Shown here piece by piece: positions 13,060-24,674 of a stretch of 64,000 nt of DNA (position 1 is its first letter; each line of letters begins with the position of its first letter). The stretch is taken from NCBI GenBank assembly GCA_003993805.1, contig RSEF01000001.1, positions 182,872,175 through 182,936,174 on the forward strand. Reading direction: 5' to 3'. The position numbers were made by a program, and so were the translations under genes. Source of the stretch: Himantopus leucocephalus (lineage: Eukaryota; Chordata; Aves; Charadriiformes; Recurvirostridae). The notes below the pieces were generated by a model that was given only the letters and a program-made list of their open reading frames with translations, was not told the origin of the DNA and made no database searches.

Positions 13060-15655
13060 AGAAGCTAATTAGGAAAGTAAAGTCAACTGTATTGAGGAGC
13101 TTAGGGACTTGAATACGGAGGACGCTTGGCATTTCTTCATGTTAAAGATACAAAAATATTCAGTAGAACTTGCAACCAAAAGAGGGAAAACTACAAGAAA
13201 AAGTTCCAGATCTAGCTGGAGGAAAAGTTGTCTCAGCAAGGATACCAGGCGCAAGAAATGAGGCTAGAAAGAATAGGAAAAGATACGTCCACCAAAGAAA
13301 ACTGCTAGAGAGAGCAAAAATGGATAAAATGGGAACTGACAAAACCCCTAAACTTAATTGGCTTTGCAAAGACTTCTAAAATGAATAAAATGCCCTTTCA
13401 CCACATTAACAAAAGGAAAAAGGAAAGAGGAGCTACAGGGGGAGAGGGAATCTGAAAATCAACTTAAAACGACTGCTGGTCTGAAGAAAGATTTTGCTAC
13501 AGTTTTTAATAAGTACAATAATGGTGGGCTTGGGGACAAGGCAGGCTGTTGGGTGACGAATTAACATATCAACAATAAAGCAAAAATTTCAGAGAGATTG
13601 AATATACTTGATGGCAGGAATTTTTTAACATCTCATGTCACAGAGAGTATCACGGGTTCTGAAAGGACAGAGCACTACCTGTGGGACCTGTAAAAAGGGG
13701 TTGAATGTGTTCTCTGGTCGTCACTGCCAGTAGGGAAATGCTGATTTCTCCCAGGCTGTGGCACAGAGCTTGGCTCCCACATGCGTCCCAAAGAGCAGTT
13801 TTGCCATGATTCACGCACAGCTGTGGTGCTATCACACTTTACTACCCATTTCCTCCTCCCTTGCTATGGTGCTGGCACAACTGCTGTTTCTTTTTCAATG
13901 AATGGTGCTAGCAATAAGTCAGAAAAACAATTAGTCAGGGAGCAATGAGAAAACTAAAACAGTGTTGCCGCCTCTGGAAGACTGATTTGTCTACCACAGA
14001 GTATGCGCTAACATGGCACGTGTATTTAAGGTGGTGAATCGGCTGCCATCTCATCATAATTGTAAGCAAGGCTGCAAAAACAAATTTTGAAGGAAAATTA
14101 AAGATGCAGGTGAAGACAAATGGAATAAAATTCAATGTGAGGTTATACAAAGTGTCTGTACTAACTAATCTGATCATCTTTATTTAATAAAAGCTGGACT
14201 TGGACTTTCTGTACCTGGGAGGTTGCTCTAAACTGATCAAGCCTTGGAAGCACATACGCTAGGGTACCACACACAGTCTGTTGTTACCGCTGCCTGGATG
14301 GTGATGAAAGCAAATTGTTGGACCAGAGGGAGATAACCTACATTGAACTAATTTTGTCTGATTCAGAAGTATTATGTCACAAAACAGAAAAAGAACTAAG
14401 GAAATTTTGTGATAATACAAAGTTGAGAGCCCACATTGATACAGGGAAACGTCAGGATCTTTTTTTCCTTGAGGACCTAAAAAGCAGAAAGTGGAGAGAG
14501 TAAAACAGCATGAGGTATGAGATCAGGTAATGAAGGAACACTAATTCTGCAGACTGAAAAGATAAAAGAAAAAATAAGAACTGCATTAGCAAGTGACTGC
14601 ACCAAGAAGAATAATCTGTATGATGTTATCACCTATAAGGAAAATGTGGCTCCAAGGCACACCAGGTCAGTTTTGTCCATCCAGGTAAGGGCAGAACAAG
14701 ACAGAATGTTAATATTATTTTCCTGAAGGTATTCTTGGTACTTCATCTACATTACTGTGAATAGTTCGATTTTCTCTTGTTCAAGACAGATTAATTCACC
14801 TGGGACAGGTGCACGGAAAGGCCTAAAACAAAGAGGGAAATGAAGAATCTGGTTAATTAGAGGAAACTAAAAGCATTTGGCTTGTTTAATATGGAAAAAC
14901 AAAAGTTAAGTGGTAAATATGTGTTTATTCTCCATTAATACGGTACAAGAGTTGTCACAAGGGAGAGAAATGATCCTTGGAAGTTAAATGACAATTATAG
15001 TTCTAGAAATAAAAATATCCACTGTAAATTAGCAACTTATAAGCACAAAGTTAAAAGAAAAAAAATGTTTCAACCATAGTATTATTACAAAGAGATAGAA
15101 GAGCTTTATTTTAAGTGTTGGGTTCAATGAACTTTTGTGAATGTTGAAGTTCTGTTCCCATGAATTTCTTAGTATTGAGCAGCTTCAAGGCTAGAGATCC
15201 TGAATGTGAGAGAGAATGTGAAGGCCAAACACACACAGTCCCAGGGCTAAGAAGTCCATGGATCCAGAGTTCAAGAAGTCAGGAGTACAAAAGCTGAAAC
15301 CATAAGAGTGGGATCTCACGCTCTGCTCATCAAAATATATTCTTGTCAGCATCACTGCTGATATTAAAAGACAATTTTGCCAAGAGGTTTCAGGACCCAG
15401 GAAGCATATTCAACATTGCAGTTGTATTGGTAAANAATATATTCTTGTCAGCATCACTGCTGATATTAAAAGACAATTTAGCCAAGAGGTTTCAGGACCC
15501 AGGAAGCATATTGAACATTGCAGTTGTATTGGTAATGATTTTTTTTAATGTCAGTCTTATTTGGATCAATATGATTTCTTGGAGGACAGGTGGTGACGGG
15601 AAGGAAAATGTGCAACTTTAAAAATAGAACTTGACAAGTTACTGGAAGAATTACA
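13060..15655 (+). mobile_element. Ancient, highly diverged CR1 LINE
   Basis: Separate plus-strand blocks match, in order, the old CR1 type known from turtles and other amniotes. They are an AATTAGGAAAGTAAA...GAGGAGCTTAGGGAC block at about 13,068-13,110 and TTTTGCTACAGTTTTTAATAAG at about 13,490. Next come an RT block encoding FCDNTKLRAHI near 14,410-14,440 (compare CR1 FADDTKLGG) and a TTGGCTTGTTTAATATGG block at 14,877. Last is an AACTTGACAAGTTACTGGAAG block near 15,630, the end of the second ORF. Much between the blocks is too diverged to align by eye, and insertions may be present. There is no coding capacity. Confidence 0.6.
15334..15535. repeat. ~100-bp duplication around a single N (probable artefact)
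   Basis: Bases 15334-15434 recur at 15436-15535 with only two mismatches (T/A and C/G). One N at 15435 separates the copies. The near-identity and the N junction suggest two haplotype or contig ends laid side by side. It inflates a spurious open frame at 15343-15621. Confidence 0.9.
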
Positions 15656-15659
15656 TGAT

Positions 15660-18320
15660 CACTTCTGACTTCATATGTTGATTTCTTCTCACCTAAATAT
15701 AGGTCACTACATTGATTATAATGGGAGCGCAAGGGACGTATTTGAGAAACAGGTATCTCCACTGTTCTGAGATGAATTCCACCCCAGGAGACAACTGTCC
15801 TCTATCCCAGGGGACAGAAATAATAATAGGTGCGGAATAAAGGAAAGAAAGAGGACTGGTGGGGCCAAAGAGATGAAGAATAACTGAAAATGGCATATAA
15901 CAATGGAGAAAACATACCCTCAGCTACATTACAGAGATGTGGAGTGAAGGCCACGGAAAGGGAAACAGCATGGAAAAAGAGTACAAGACTTCATTATACT
16001 GCCAAACATGCTTATTCAGTAGACAGATGACTACCAAAATTACAATTCTATGCGCAGGAATGTTTAATTTCATATGGATGTACATACGAGAAGTATTGTC
16101 CCTCTCTACAGCCACACACACATTAGATAGAACTAAACATGCAAATAAACCCATGTTCTTACAGGCAAAAGAAACATGAAATTTGATTTAATTTGTGTTG
16201 CAACAGCACCTTGCCCTTCGAAGTCTCGTTGTCCTGTGTTAGCTGTTATATATAGAAAGGAAAATAGCAGATACGGTGAAGAGGGCTGACACAATGCACT
16301 AAAAATATCACCTTCTGCTAATGTATTCTTTGGCAGTCCACCAATATTAGGCCTTCTGCCAAAAGTCAAAAGGTCCCAAGTCCTCACTACTCTTTGAAAT
16401 GATATTGAGTTAATGTGCCTAATTCTCACCTCTTGATGATTTTATGCTAGCTTTAAGGCCAATGAAATAAAAATGCTTTGCTTTATCTCCCTCCTGCGGG
16501 AGATGCCTTGCCAGTTCCCATCCTCTAAAGTGCTTCCTACTGGGTTCTTACCCCAGCCCATAATGTTATGGTTATGGCTATGGCTATACAAATGTATCCT
16601 CAAATTCTTAAAAGCATCTAGTGTTTTTGATTGAGTTGATGCACCTTCAGGATACTTGACCATCCAGTAGTAATTGTTGAGTACTTGTAAACTTTAGCAC
16701 TTCAAAAAGGTAGCACTTTAAAAGTTGCCTTCAACTGGGCATGTTTTATTGAAGACACTCAAAATCAATAGTTGCTTTTGAAAATTCAGAACACGTTTTA
16801 CATTTCAAATAGAAAGACAGGCTAATTTATTTTATTATTTCTGTACACAAAGTTTTATTTAATTTTGTAGTGTGTTGGACAAAGTTACTCCCCACCCAAA
16901 TTAGGAATGATAAAAACATTGATTTCTGTAAATTAAATCATTTTAGAGATCAGAAGTTGCTCGGCCTCTCACAGAAAGACTGGGTGCAGTTATATAAGAA
17001 GACAAGCATGTTGATTCATACCAATTATGCTATGCATTACTTGGAAGAGTCTTCACTAATTTCCCCCTCCCCCTCCAAAACCAGATTTAAACGTGGGAAA
17101 GAGGCTTCTGTATGCTATGAAACAATCCCTCTGCTGTAAGGCTGGCAAAATTCCCACTGTTTAAGGAGTGAATGAGCAATCTCTAAAAGCACCAGTCCTA
17201 CCCATTTTCCATTTCTCTCCTGCTGAGCATAATACTTACCAACATAAAGGCTAACAGGTCATTTTATTTCACTCCACTCTTGTGCCTTGTATTATATAAT
17301 AGCATTAAAATAGATTTGCTTTTGATCATGCTTTAATTTTAAGGAGAGTGATGCATAATTACATTATTTGCAATTACCAGTTTTCACTGTAAAGCCTAGG
17401 ACAGAATAGTGTTGATAAATCCTGGAAATATGCTAAAGCCCTGTTTTGTTTTCTCAAGAGAAGATTACTATTTGTACTAAGGAAGTGGGCAGAGCTGCTT
17501 AATTTATTCCTCATACACCTGTGGCTTATTTGAAGTCCCAGACTCTCATCCCTATCCAAGAAAATCTCTCATTAGCTTCTTCAAAGAGAATTTAATGTTC
17601 ATTGTGTTATAGAGCTTCTTTTTTTCTTTGGTCATCTGGACCCCCTGTCTCTTGTCACAACCATTCCACTAGCTTCATCTTGTCCCTCTCTGACATCCCT
17701 TATTACAAGTCTAACTCCGTTCATGCCATTTTTCCTCACCATTACACTTTCTACCACATCCATTCACCTTGTGAGTATGAACATGTTGTTTCTGGTTTGC
17801 TCAGGAAGGAAAACCTGTAAGTCCACCTACTTGTCCATCTTCTTTCTTTGTTGGGGGCTAAGGGCTCCCAAGCACTGCCTTACCTCTCCACCACCTCCCC
17901 ATTCCCTCCATCACTCCACCTACATCAGTTTGCAGTCTTCTTCCACTCTGCTCCTTCCTTAAGAAATTTTCTCTTGAAAGACCTCTGTGGACGTTTGCCA
18001 AGCTATCCTTTTTCAGCTTCATCCCCAAGAGCCATCTCTCCCTGATGGAAAACTAAGAGCTGGCAATTTAAAAGCTATTTAACTTTATGAAGATTATGAA
18101 GAAGGAACTCCCTGCTATTCTTCATGATACTTATCAAAGATGAAGAGATCCTTGGGACAGGGTCAGTGGCATCATATTAAGGATGATCCTGGAAGGAGAT
18201 GAGTTACTAGGTATTTGAATTAGATCAGAAGACCATGTCTTATTTCAACAGTCTTAGGATGCCACAGAGTATCTTGAAACTTATTCTTCCAGACATCACT
18301 CCCTTCCAGTCCAATCCCTC
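15660..18320. other. No gene seen; pyrimidine-rich stretch at the right end
   Basis: Unique-looking intronic DNA. From about 17,610 to 18,050 the plus strand is rich in C and T (many CTTCC, CCTCC and TCTCC words). This opens long spurious frames. No exon or repeat family is recognised. Confidence 0.6.
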
Positions 18321-18329
18321 CCCTCTGCT

Positions 18330-18850
18330 GCCGTTTGAAGGAAGGAAACCGTTCGGAGAGCCCCTCTCTTGCTCCCCCCTTCGGCCGGGATTTGATACCT
18401 CGGGCCGGCCACGCTCCCAGCGAGAGCCCGTTCCCTGGGCACTCCCCGGCCCGAATCCCTCGGGAACGCGCCTTCCCCCGGCGCCGAGGGGCCGGCAGGG
18501 CGCCGGTGACTCACGGGGGGCTCCCGAGGGACCGAGGCGCGGGGGCAGGTCCCTCCCTCGCCGCGGCGGTGTGCCCAGCTCCGCCCCGCCCGGAGCTCCC
18601 GGTACTGCTGGTTACCGGGGGACGCCGCCTTCCCCGGCTCGGCACCGCGTCAGGCTTCACCGACCTCGGTCCGGCTCCGCTGCCCTCGGTACCGGCTTGG
18701 CTCCCTTGAACCCACAGCCTAAGTACGAGCAGAAGGGCGGCGCGCCGTGCCCCCAGCAGCTCCCTCCCCATTTCTTCCCTTGCTCACCCAAACCGCACTT
18801 TCAGAAGTCCTCAAATTCGGCGCTGCTCCACGGGGTGTGATGGCTCAGCC
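18330..18850. promoter_or_regulatory. Intronic CpG island
   Basis: Base composition switches abruptly to GC-rich with dense CpG (CCGGCCCGAA, GGCGCCGAGG, CGCCGCGGCG and similar), then returns to average. It lies 1.4-2.2 kb inside intron 1 of MTNR1B, separated from the promoter island by less GC-rich DNA. A 201-codon plus-strand frame (18235-18840) is a by-product of composition: proline/arginine/glycine-rich with no domain. The island could mark an alternative promoter or an antisense transcript. That is inference only. Confidence 0.6.
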
Positions 18851-18854
18851 CCAC

Positions 18855-19690
18855 GGACCTGGGACCCGCCGGCAGGCGTGTACTGGGTGATTGGGGAGAG
18901 CAAGTCTCATACCTCCATAAACTGCGTCTGTTCCTAAGCATCTTTTAATTTAAAACAAGGGCGAAGGAGTGCCTGCTTCCACGATAGCGCTCGGCAAGAA
19001 ACACCCATAAAAAAACCCCCCACAAACAAACAAAANAACCCCACAAACAAACAAACACCACCCGGGAGAAACAAGTCAGCAGCTCTCCCTCCTTCCCCGT
19101 GGTGAGGAAGCACCCCGCTGCCTCTTGCGTGTGGGGCTGGACCCGGCAGGAGACAGAGCCAGTGGATGCTGAGCGCCTGACCTCCCTCAGCTCTCAAAGT
19201 TTTGCCACCCCGACCTGCGTGCGCACCGCAAAACGATGGCATTCAAGACCTGAATAAGCGAGCAGTTTCGGCAACTGCTTGGTGCTACGAGAACTTTAGT
19301 AGATACACCACTATTTCGGGGGTGGCACCTTATACCGCACCAATACCCAGCAGCCAGGCGAGCGCAGGTACGCGAGCAGCAGCCCGGCTCTGCGCATCCC
19401 CCAACACCCCGCTGGCAGCCCGCGGCACCAGCAGGGAAGAGGGGGGGCGGAGAGCATCCGCATGCAGCGGGACAGACGTGAATCGGGTACGAAGTTGGCC
19501 AGAGGGAGGCAAATGCGGTAAGTTGCTGCTGACTACAGAGTTTTGTAGTTCGGGACACGTGTAACCAGCCCAGCAACGGTGAGAAAGCAAGTCAGTTCGG
19601 CAAACAAAACACGCGGAGGCACGTTTTAAGCACACACAAAGAAAAACTGTAGACACGGTTCAAGGAAAACACCCCACTTTATTTGCTGCT
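18855..19690. other. No gene seen; mixed composition between CpG blocks
   Basis: A simple A/C-rich stretch (CAAACAAACAAA type) at about 19,013-19,055 carries a single N at 19036 with similar sequence on both sides. The part from 19,330 onwards becomes GC-richer towards the promoter island. Opposed open frames of 100-129 codons overlap on both strands, the typical mark of composition and not of genes. Confidence 0.6.
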
Positions 19691-20272
19691 TTCTGGTCGA
19701 AGGCTATTCGCTGAGGAGACGAGAAGAAAGTCGATTTCGTGAACGACTGTTGTGAACTCCGGTGGAGACCGCGGAGCGCGAGCCGAGCCGCCTCCCCGCA
19801 CGCGCGCGGCGCCCCATCTTCACAAGTACTCGTTACCAAGTGTCAAAGTTCCTTCTTTCTTTCTCCGACTGTTTTGGGCTCGCTCTTTCTCTCCGGTACT
19901 TTAATCGGATGGCTCCGATTCCCCTTATCCGTAGCTCCACAGAGACTAGACACCGCCTCATTAAGAGCCACTTAATGACCCGCGTTCCCCCCTTTAAGGG
20001 CTGCGGCAGGACAGGGCACAGGCGAAGGGGGGCGCGGGGGCGATGCGCTCGGAAGGACCGCCACGGGACCGAGCGCTGGGAGGTCCCTGCACACATTATC
20101 GGCGAGCAGCGATAGAGGGGGGGCTCTTTGGTCCCCCGCCTTCAGCAGGTGGCCCTCCCCGGACCCCACAAAGCAGGCCGGTCCCCTCAGGGCAGCCCAA
20201 AGCGGGGAACCAGGGGGCCCGCGGGGCTCCGGGCGCCGCCGCCGCGGTGGGGGCCGCGGCTCCAGCCCTTAC

Positions 20273-20483
20273 CTGAGTTCCTGAGCTTGCGGTTCTTGAA
20301 GACGGAGACGATGACCAGCAGGTTGCCCAAGATGTCCACCACGGTGGTGAAGATCAGCACGCCGGAGAGCACCGTCACCACCCAGGCGGGCCGCGGGGCA
20401 CCCGCCGCCTCCCGGTCCGCCAAGCCGAAGCGACCTCGCCCGCCCGGGTCGCAGCAGTTCCTCAGGGAGCCATTCTCCAGCAT
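20273..20483 (-). CDS. MTNR1B: Melatonin receptor type 1B, exon 1 (partial CDS)
   Basis: Encodes residues 1-70 plus one base of codon 71 of a class A G-protein-coupled receptor that binds melatonin at the plasma membrane and couples mainly to Gi. The start MLENGSLRNCC matches the type 1B N-terminus (ENGS followed by NCC) and not type 1A, and Asn4-Gly-Ser is a glycosylation sequon. Residues about 34-62 form transmembrane helix 1, with the conserved GN pair (DILGNLLV, Asn54 = N1.50) and then intracellular loop KNRKLRN. The exon ends AACTCAG with donor GTAAGG, the family's usual phase-1 break just before 'GN' of the next exon. The start has G at -3. The frame stays open upstream to an ATG at 20,834, but that extension is GC-driven and unlike any receptor, so the conserved ATG is chosen. 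Exon 2 is outside the window. Confidence 0.96.
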
Positions 20484-20760
20484 CGCTGACACCCGGAGCG
20501 GCGCTGCGCTGCGGCCGCCACCCCGCCAGAAGCGCCCGGCGCGGCGATCCCGCTGACTGAGCGCGCGGCAGGGCGGGAAGGCTTTTAACGGCCGCGCCTC
20601 GCGCGCTGCCCCTCCCACTCCCCCGCCCAGCTGCCGGGGCGGGGCTAGGGGCGGGGCTAGCGCCCAGCACCCCCCCCCGGAGCCAGTAGGGGGAACCCCA
20701 GGGGGCGGGCATTTCGCCTGGGCCACGCCCCCCCGGCCACGCCCAGGGCGGTTGAGGGAG
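20484..20760 (-). promoter_or_regulatory. MTNR1B: MTNR1B proximal promoter and 5' UTR
   Basis: Immediately upstream of the start codon on the minus strand. A TATA-like TTAAAA (complement of 20583-20588) lies about 100 bases before the ATG. Two GC boxes (GGGGCGGGG on the plus strand) occupy 20636-20644 and 20648-20656. Two CCACGCCC words (KLF/Sp-type sites) sit at 20723-20730 and 20737-20744. If the TATA-like element is used, transcription would start near 20,550 and the 5' UTR would be short. Site identities are motif matches only. Confidence 0.55.
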
Positions 20761-20934
20761 GCGGGGGGCGCCCCTCGGCGGGGTGAGGGGATCCCCCGCC
20801 GGCGCCGGGGGGGGCGGCGGCCGTGCTCGGTCACCCCCGGTGGCGACTTGCCACCACCGAGGCTCGATCCGGTGTGTTGCCGGCAGGGCCGGCACAGTTA
20901 GCAGGTGCCAGTGACGGTGTGTCCGCGGGTTCAC

Positions 20935-23900
20935 AGAGCATCTGCTCACAATTAGGGCTGCTCACAGCGAACATCACTCAGAAGGGTTTTGTGTCCTACT
21001 TTGCATTGTTTTCAGGCCAACTGGGCCAACTGGATCGTTTTCCGGCTTCCAGGTTTTCCCCCACTTTTGAGGATGCTGCAGGAGCTACACCTGCAGAAGA
21101 GGTCACGGTGTAGCTGTATTCTTCCTCTTTGTGTCTGCGCAGCACAGAGGAAGGTACACCCCATAGTTTTTCAACAATTAGCTCTTGAGATAGCCTGCTC
21201 GTTGAGTTAATTTGGAAAAATGGGGCAAGTTTCTGTCCTTTCTAACAGTAAATACTTTATTATGGCACATTGCCTCTTTCAGACTTTGCTCTACACAAGT
21301 GTGCGCTGGTGTAATCAAAATATTACAAATTATTGTGGGGACTTCTTCCAACTAAGAAATAGTTTATTGTTGTTCAATTTAAATGTATTCCTAATCAATT
21401 TTAGATACACTAAAGTCACCCTGGTTGGAACAAACATAAAAGTGTGCATGTGGATTTTTGCACCAGTCTTATTTACACTGATTTAAAAAAAATAATCATA
21501 TCTCAGATGCTTTCTGTTTAATGTAGGCAATATGTAAGACATCATAATCCTTTTCAAACTACAGATGGAGTTATCATGGCTTCATGGTTTGAATCAAAGA
21601 AGGACTGCCTTACGAGAATTATCACTCCCCAGTAGTTATTTTGCAGCTCTGCCATAGGAAAGTAATAATTGCACACTTGACAGAACAGGCTCGTTCTTGA
21701 TGGATGCAAGAGTTTAACTGATTTTTTTTTTCTTCCTCCAGAAGTTTAAAATGAAGTTTATCCAAGGAAATGCCTATTTTCTGTATTCATCAGTGCAAAG
21801 AAGGATTTTTCTCCAGTGAATAATAATCTACCTTTAAGAAAAGATTTTGCGTTACAGTGTCTCACTTTATCTACCTCTCTTCCCATTTCCCTTTTCAGAA
21901 AGTTGGTATCCTCCCTGCCCCTTATCTATGTACTACTCTAATCTTATTGACTTACTATGGAAAACTAACAGATATTATCATTTATTTTCATGCCTCGAGC
22001 TCTTTCTGGGCTTCTTTCCAGAGTCTGTATAAGTGCTTCTAGGAGAAATGTACCATTTAGTTGTCTGTTATTACTACAGGATTTATCTTTAACTGTTTGT
22101 CAAAAGCTTAAACTGTCCCTGAGCATAAATGTGACTTTTGAAGTCAGGCTTTGCTCCTGGCATTCTCCAGGTTTGCAGTTTGTCCACACAAGAGGGACAC
22201 TGTATTTTCCCTGCCACACACAATTGTTATGTATCATCACTCATTTTGTTTTATAGCTCCCAAAATTGTGCCAAGTGATTTAGAGAAAAATTAGAAAGCT
22301 ATGGCCTGAACTTGGCCTGAAGTATGAGCCTGCTACAAAATGTGAAATAAGTGTTGCTGGCTTTGTAGCAACAGTCTGTCTTTTGTGGCTGCACTGGCAT
22401 TTGACAGTGGAAAAACAAGTAGGTAGGAATCAAAATCGTAGCTGTTGTGCCTCAGCAACCTGTGAAGAGCAGGTTCTTCATCTGATCTGAATCCCCAATG
22501 TCTTCATTTATATCAGTAACATAGGTCTGAATTCTTATTTAGAGTTATCTACAGCAGGATAAGTTATAAATGTTAATCTTTTTGCTTTTTAAAATGATTG
22601 ATTAAACTCCATTGAACAATCTATGGATGTTCTTACTCAACTTTTCAGTAGCCTTATTTCAAATTAACTAATTTCTCTTTGAAAGTGAAATGCATATTTA
22701 AGCCTATTGATTGTTATGGTTAATATGAAATAACTCATTGTTGCAGAAAGCACTCTATCTCAAAGAAAGGGGTATGTTCTTCAGAGCTGGAATTGTAAGA
22801 CCTTTATTTTTTTAAATTTTGGGAAATTTTCTTCTCATTCTATGTCTAGGAAAACTAACTGTTCTGTGTTTCTTTTTGAAAGCAATCTAAGTTTTCTAAG
22901 GCAAACTATATTTGTGTTGCAGGATAAAACCAGGAATTGCCCGGATGGTGAAACAATCAACAATTCCATGCATCGTTCTGCTGCTGGAGGCTGTACTCTC
23001 TTGTTTGCCTTTTTTTTTTTTTTCCATTCTGAAGACAAATGACTGCTTCCTGGAGATGCACTAATGCACTTTATTTTCTGTTTTGTTGATTTGATTTTTT
23101 TAGGGGACTAACCTTTAACTGGTCACGGAAGTCAAACCTCTTCATGAACATGAATGAAATTTCAGGACAGAGGTTCCTATTGGTGAAATCTCTTGAATTT
23201 TGGGTATCCCAGTAGAACAGAAGAAGAAATTATGTCTCTGCTATGTTTGTTATGTCATCACATGTTTCTACAAGACCAAAGGGCACTTAGAGCTAAGATA
23301 CAGTCTCCGAATAATGTTCCTACTTTTAACTGTCTCAGTTTGAGCTGACTGTTTTCACATGGCAGTAGCTGGAGTTTGGACTTCTATACCTATTCCATCT
23401 ATCCAGTTTTGATTTTTTTAAAATATTTCTGTATATATTTTTGAGTCAACTCGAGCCCAAGTGCCATTGTTTAAATGAAAGACCGTTTGCCTGTCCAGTG
23501 CTGTCATGAGCCTGTACAGAAAAGTTGTATCTCATTTAATAGAGCCTATCTTCTCTGCAGAAACAGAAGATCCATTTAGTAATATTTTCCCATCTGAGAT
23601 TCATCTTTTCCCTGTGCAATGTTAATACTTTTTATGTAGAAATCAAAGCCTTACTGGGGCAATGGTTATTTTGTTGTCCATAATTTTCCAGCCCTTTTTT
23701 CCTGCTGGAAATTGCCCATAAAATGAGATCTGCCATCTAATTCTCAATGATTTATTGGTATTTTAGTCACATCGAATTTTCATGGCACAAAACAGGATCC
23801 CTTTGCTGTGAACTGTCCATAAAAAGAGTCCATAAAAAGGGTTTGAAACTTTAATCTAAATACATTGGGCAAAACAAAGATGGGAAGCGGAACGGGATTT

Positions 23901-24115
23901 AGTTGGGTACAACTTAACCTAAGAGAGAGAGAGATCTGCTTCCAAAGGTCTATGTGTGCTCATTGTACTGTCATCACTGGATAGGTGTTGAAGGTAGATA
24001 AATAGATGAATAGATAATCTTGTGCATGTCTTTCTGCCAAAACTGAAGAGGAGCTTTGATGACTAGCTTAGACCAGATACTTCAGTGTTAGGTAATTAAA
24101 GGCGACGTTCGCTTG
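20935..24115. other. MTNR1B upstream flank; no gene seen
   Basis: Composition returns to AT-rich right after the island. Open frames up to 96 codons show no family. No CR1 or LTR was recognised. Distal enhancers of MTNR1B could lie here, but nothing in the bases shows it. Confidence 0.6.
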
Positions 24116-24119
24116 GTGA

Positions 24120-24205
24120 AGATTACTCCAAGGAGTCATAGCAGAGCTAAAATTAAACCTCCACCTCCTGAGTCAGATTCAGTGTCAGTATTTCAAAGCC
24201 ATCAT
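24120..24205 (-). mobile_element. MIR-like SINE fragment (inverted)
   Basis: The plus strand reads CCAAGGAGTCATAGCAGAGC, then AAAATTAAACCTCCACCTCCTGAGTC and CAGTGTC. This resembles the inverted MIR core ('GCAGAGCTGGGATT ... CTCCTGACTC ... CAGTGC'). MIR is an ancient tRNA-derived SINE shared by amniotes. The match is diverged and judged by eye. Confidence 0.5.
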
Positions 24206-24674
24206 ATCTCTAAACATGGTCACCTATTCCACCTTCCCTATTCTTTAGTGTAAGTAGATATATGTATAATATACTTTGTATACTCTCTATATATACACAC
24301 ACACTTTCTCTGTATACTTGTATCCAAGCGACTGTTGCTATTCCACTTCTGGGACTGTTCTGCCAATTTGTGTCATCCTTTTCTAACATAGAAGCTCTAG
24401 GCTGGAACGGAGGAAACTGATTTTCGTTTGTGACCCAAACAAATACTTGAACTTACATGTTTCAGGGGTGAAAGGCTAATTCCATAATCCCACATAACCC
24501 TTTGACTAATCCTTTTTAAGAGGGAAAACAGAGCCAGAAGAAAATAATTGGTTTATATTACTACCACAATCCCTTGTTCATGTAGCATTCAGGTGCTGTT
24601 ATCTCTGTCCTTCAGCTTGTTTTGCGAGCAGCTGCTGGTTTTGTCACAGCGAGAAGGCCAAGATGGGCTGGGGA

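Larger units (their letters stand above)
1..20270 (-). other. MTNR1B: MTNR1B intron 1 (3' part outside window)
   Basis: The splice donor (GT on the minus strand, complement of 20271-20272) follows exon 1. No reading frame for the second coding exon, expected to be one block of roughly 280-290 codons with six membrane helices, appears anywhere below 20,270 on the minus strand. By inference everything from 1 to 20,270 is intron. It holds CR1 fragments, a small minisatellite, AT-rich unique DNA and, close to the exon, a second CpG-rich block. The family's two-exon structure with the break after the first intracellular loop is established; the intron length is inferred from the absence of exon 2. 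Confidence 0.75.
19700..20930 (-). promoter_or_regulatory. MTNR1B: MTNR1B promoter / exon 1 CpG island
   Basis: Dense CpG spans exon 1 and both flanks and is strongest at about 20,020-20,880 (GCGCGGGGGCGATGCGCTCGG near 20,033, with long C and G runs near 20,670-20,820). CpG islands commonly cover vertebrate promoters and first exons, which agrees with the receptor start codon at 20,483. Edges are judged by eye. Confidence 0.8.

Noticed and set aside
15343..15621. 92-codon plus ORF containing an internal repeat
   Set aside because: The repeat is the N-centred duplication at 15,435. The frame sits in an ancient CR1 and disappears when the copies are merged.
18235..18840. 201-codon plus-strand ORF
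   Set aside because: It coincides with a CpG island. The predicted protein is proline/arginine/glycine-rich low complexity with no domain, and opposed frames are also open there, so composition explains it.
19555..19561. CACGTG E-box in MTNR1B intron 1, tempting as a clock-gene site
   Set aside because: A six-base palindrome is expected many times by chance in 64 kb, and others occur near 14,017, 32,023 and 55,408. No paired or spaced arrangement was seen.
20484..20834. In-frame N-terminal extension of the receptor to an ATG at 20,834
   Set aside because: The upstream 117 codons are GC-driven and unlike any melatonin receptor. The conserved ENGS...NCC start follows the ATG at 20,483.
20269..20949. 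226-codon minus-strand ORF in another frame over exon 1
   Set aside because: It overlaps the receptor exon in a different frame within a CpG island and has no recognisable domain.
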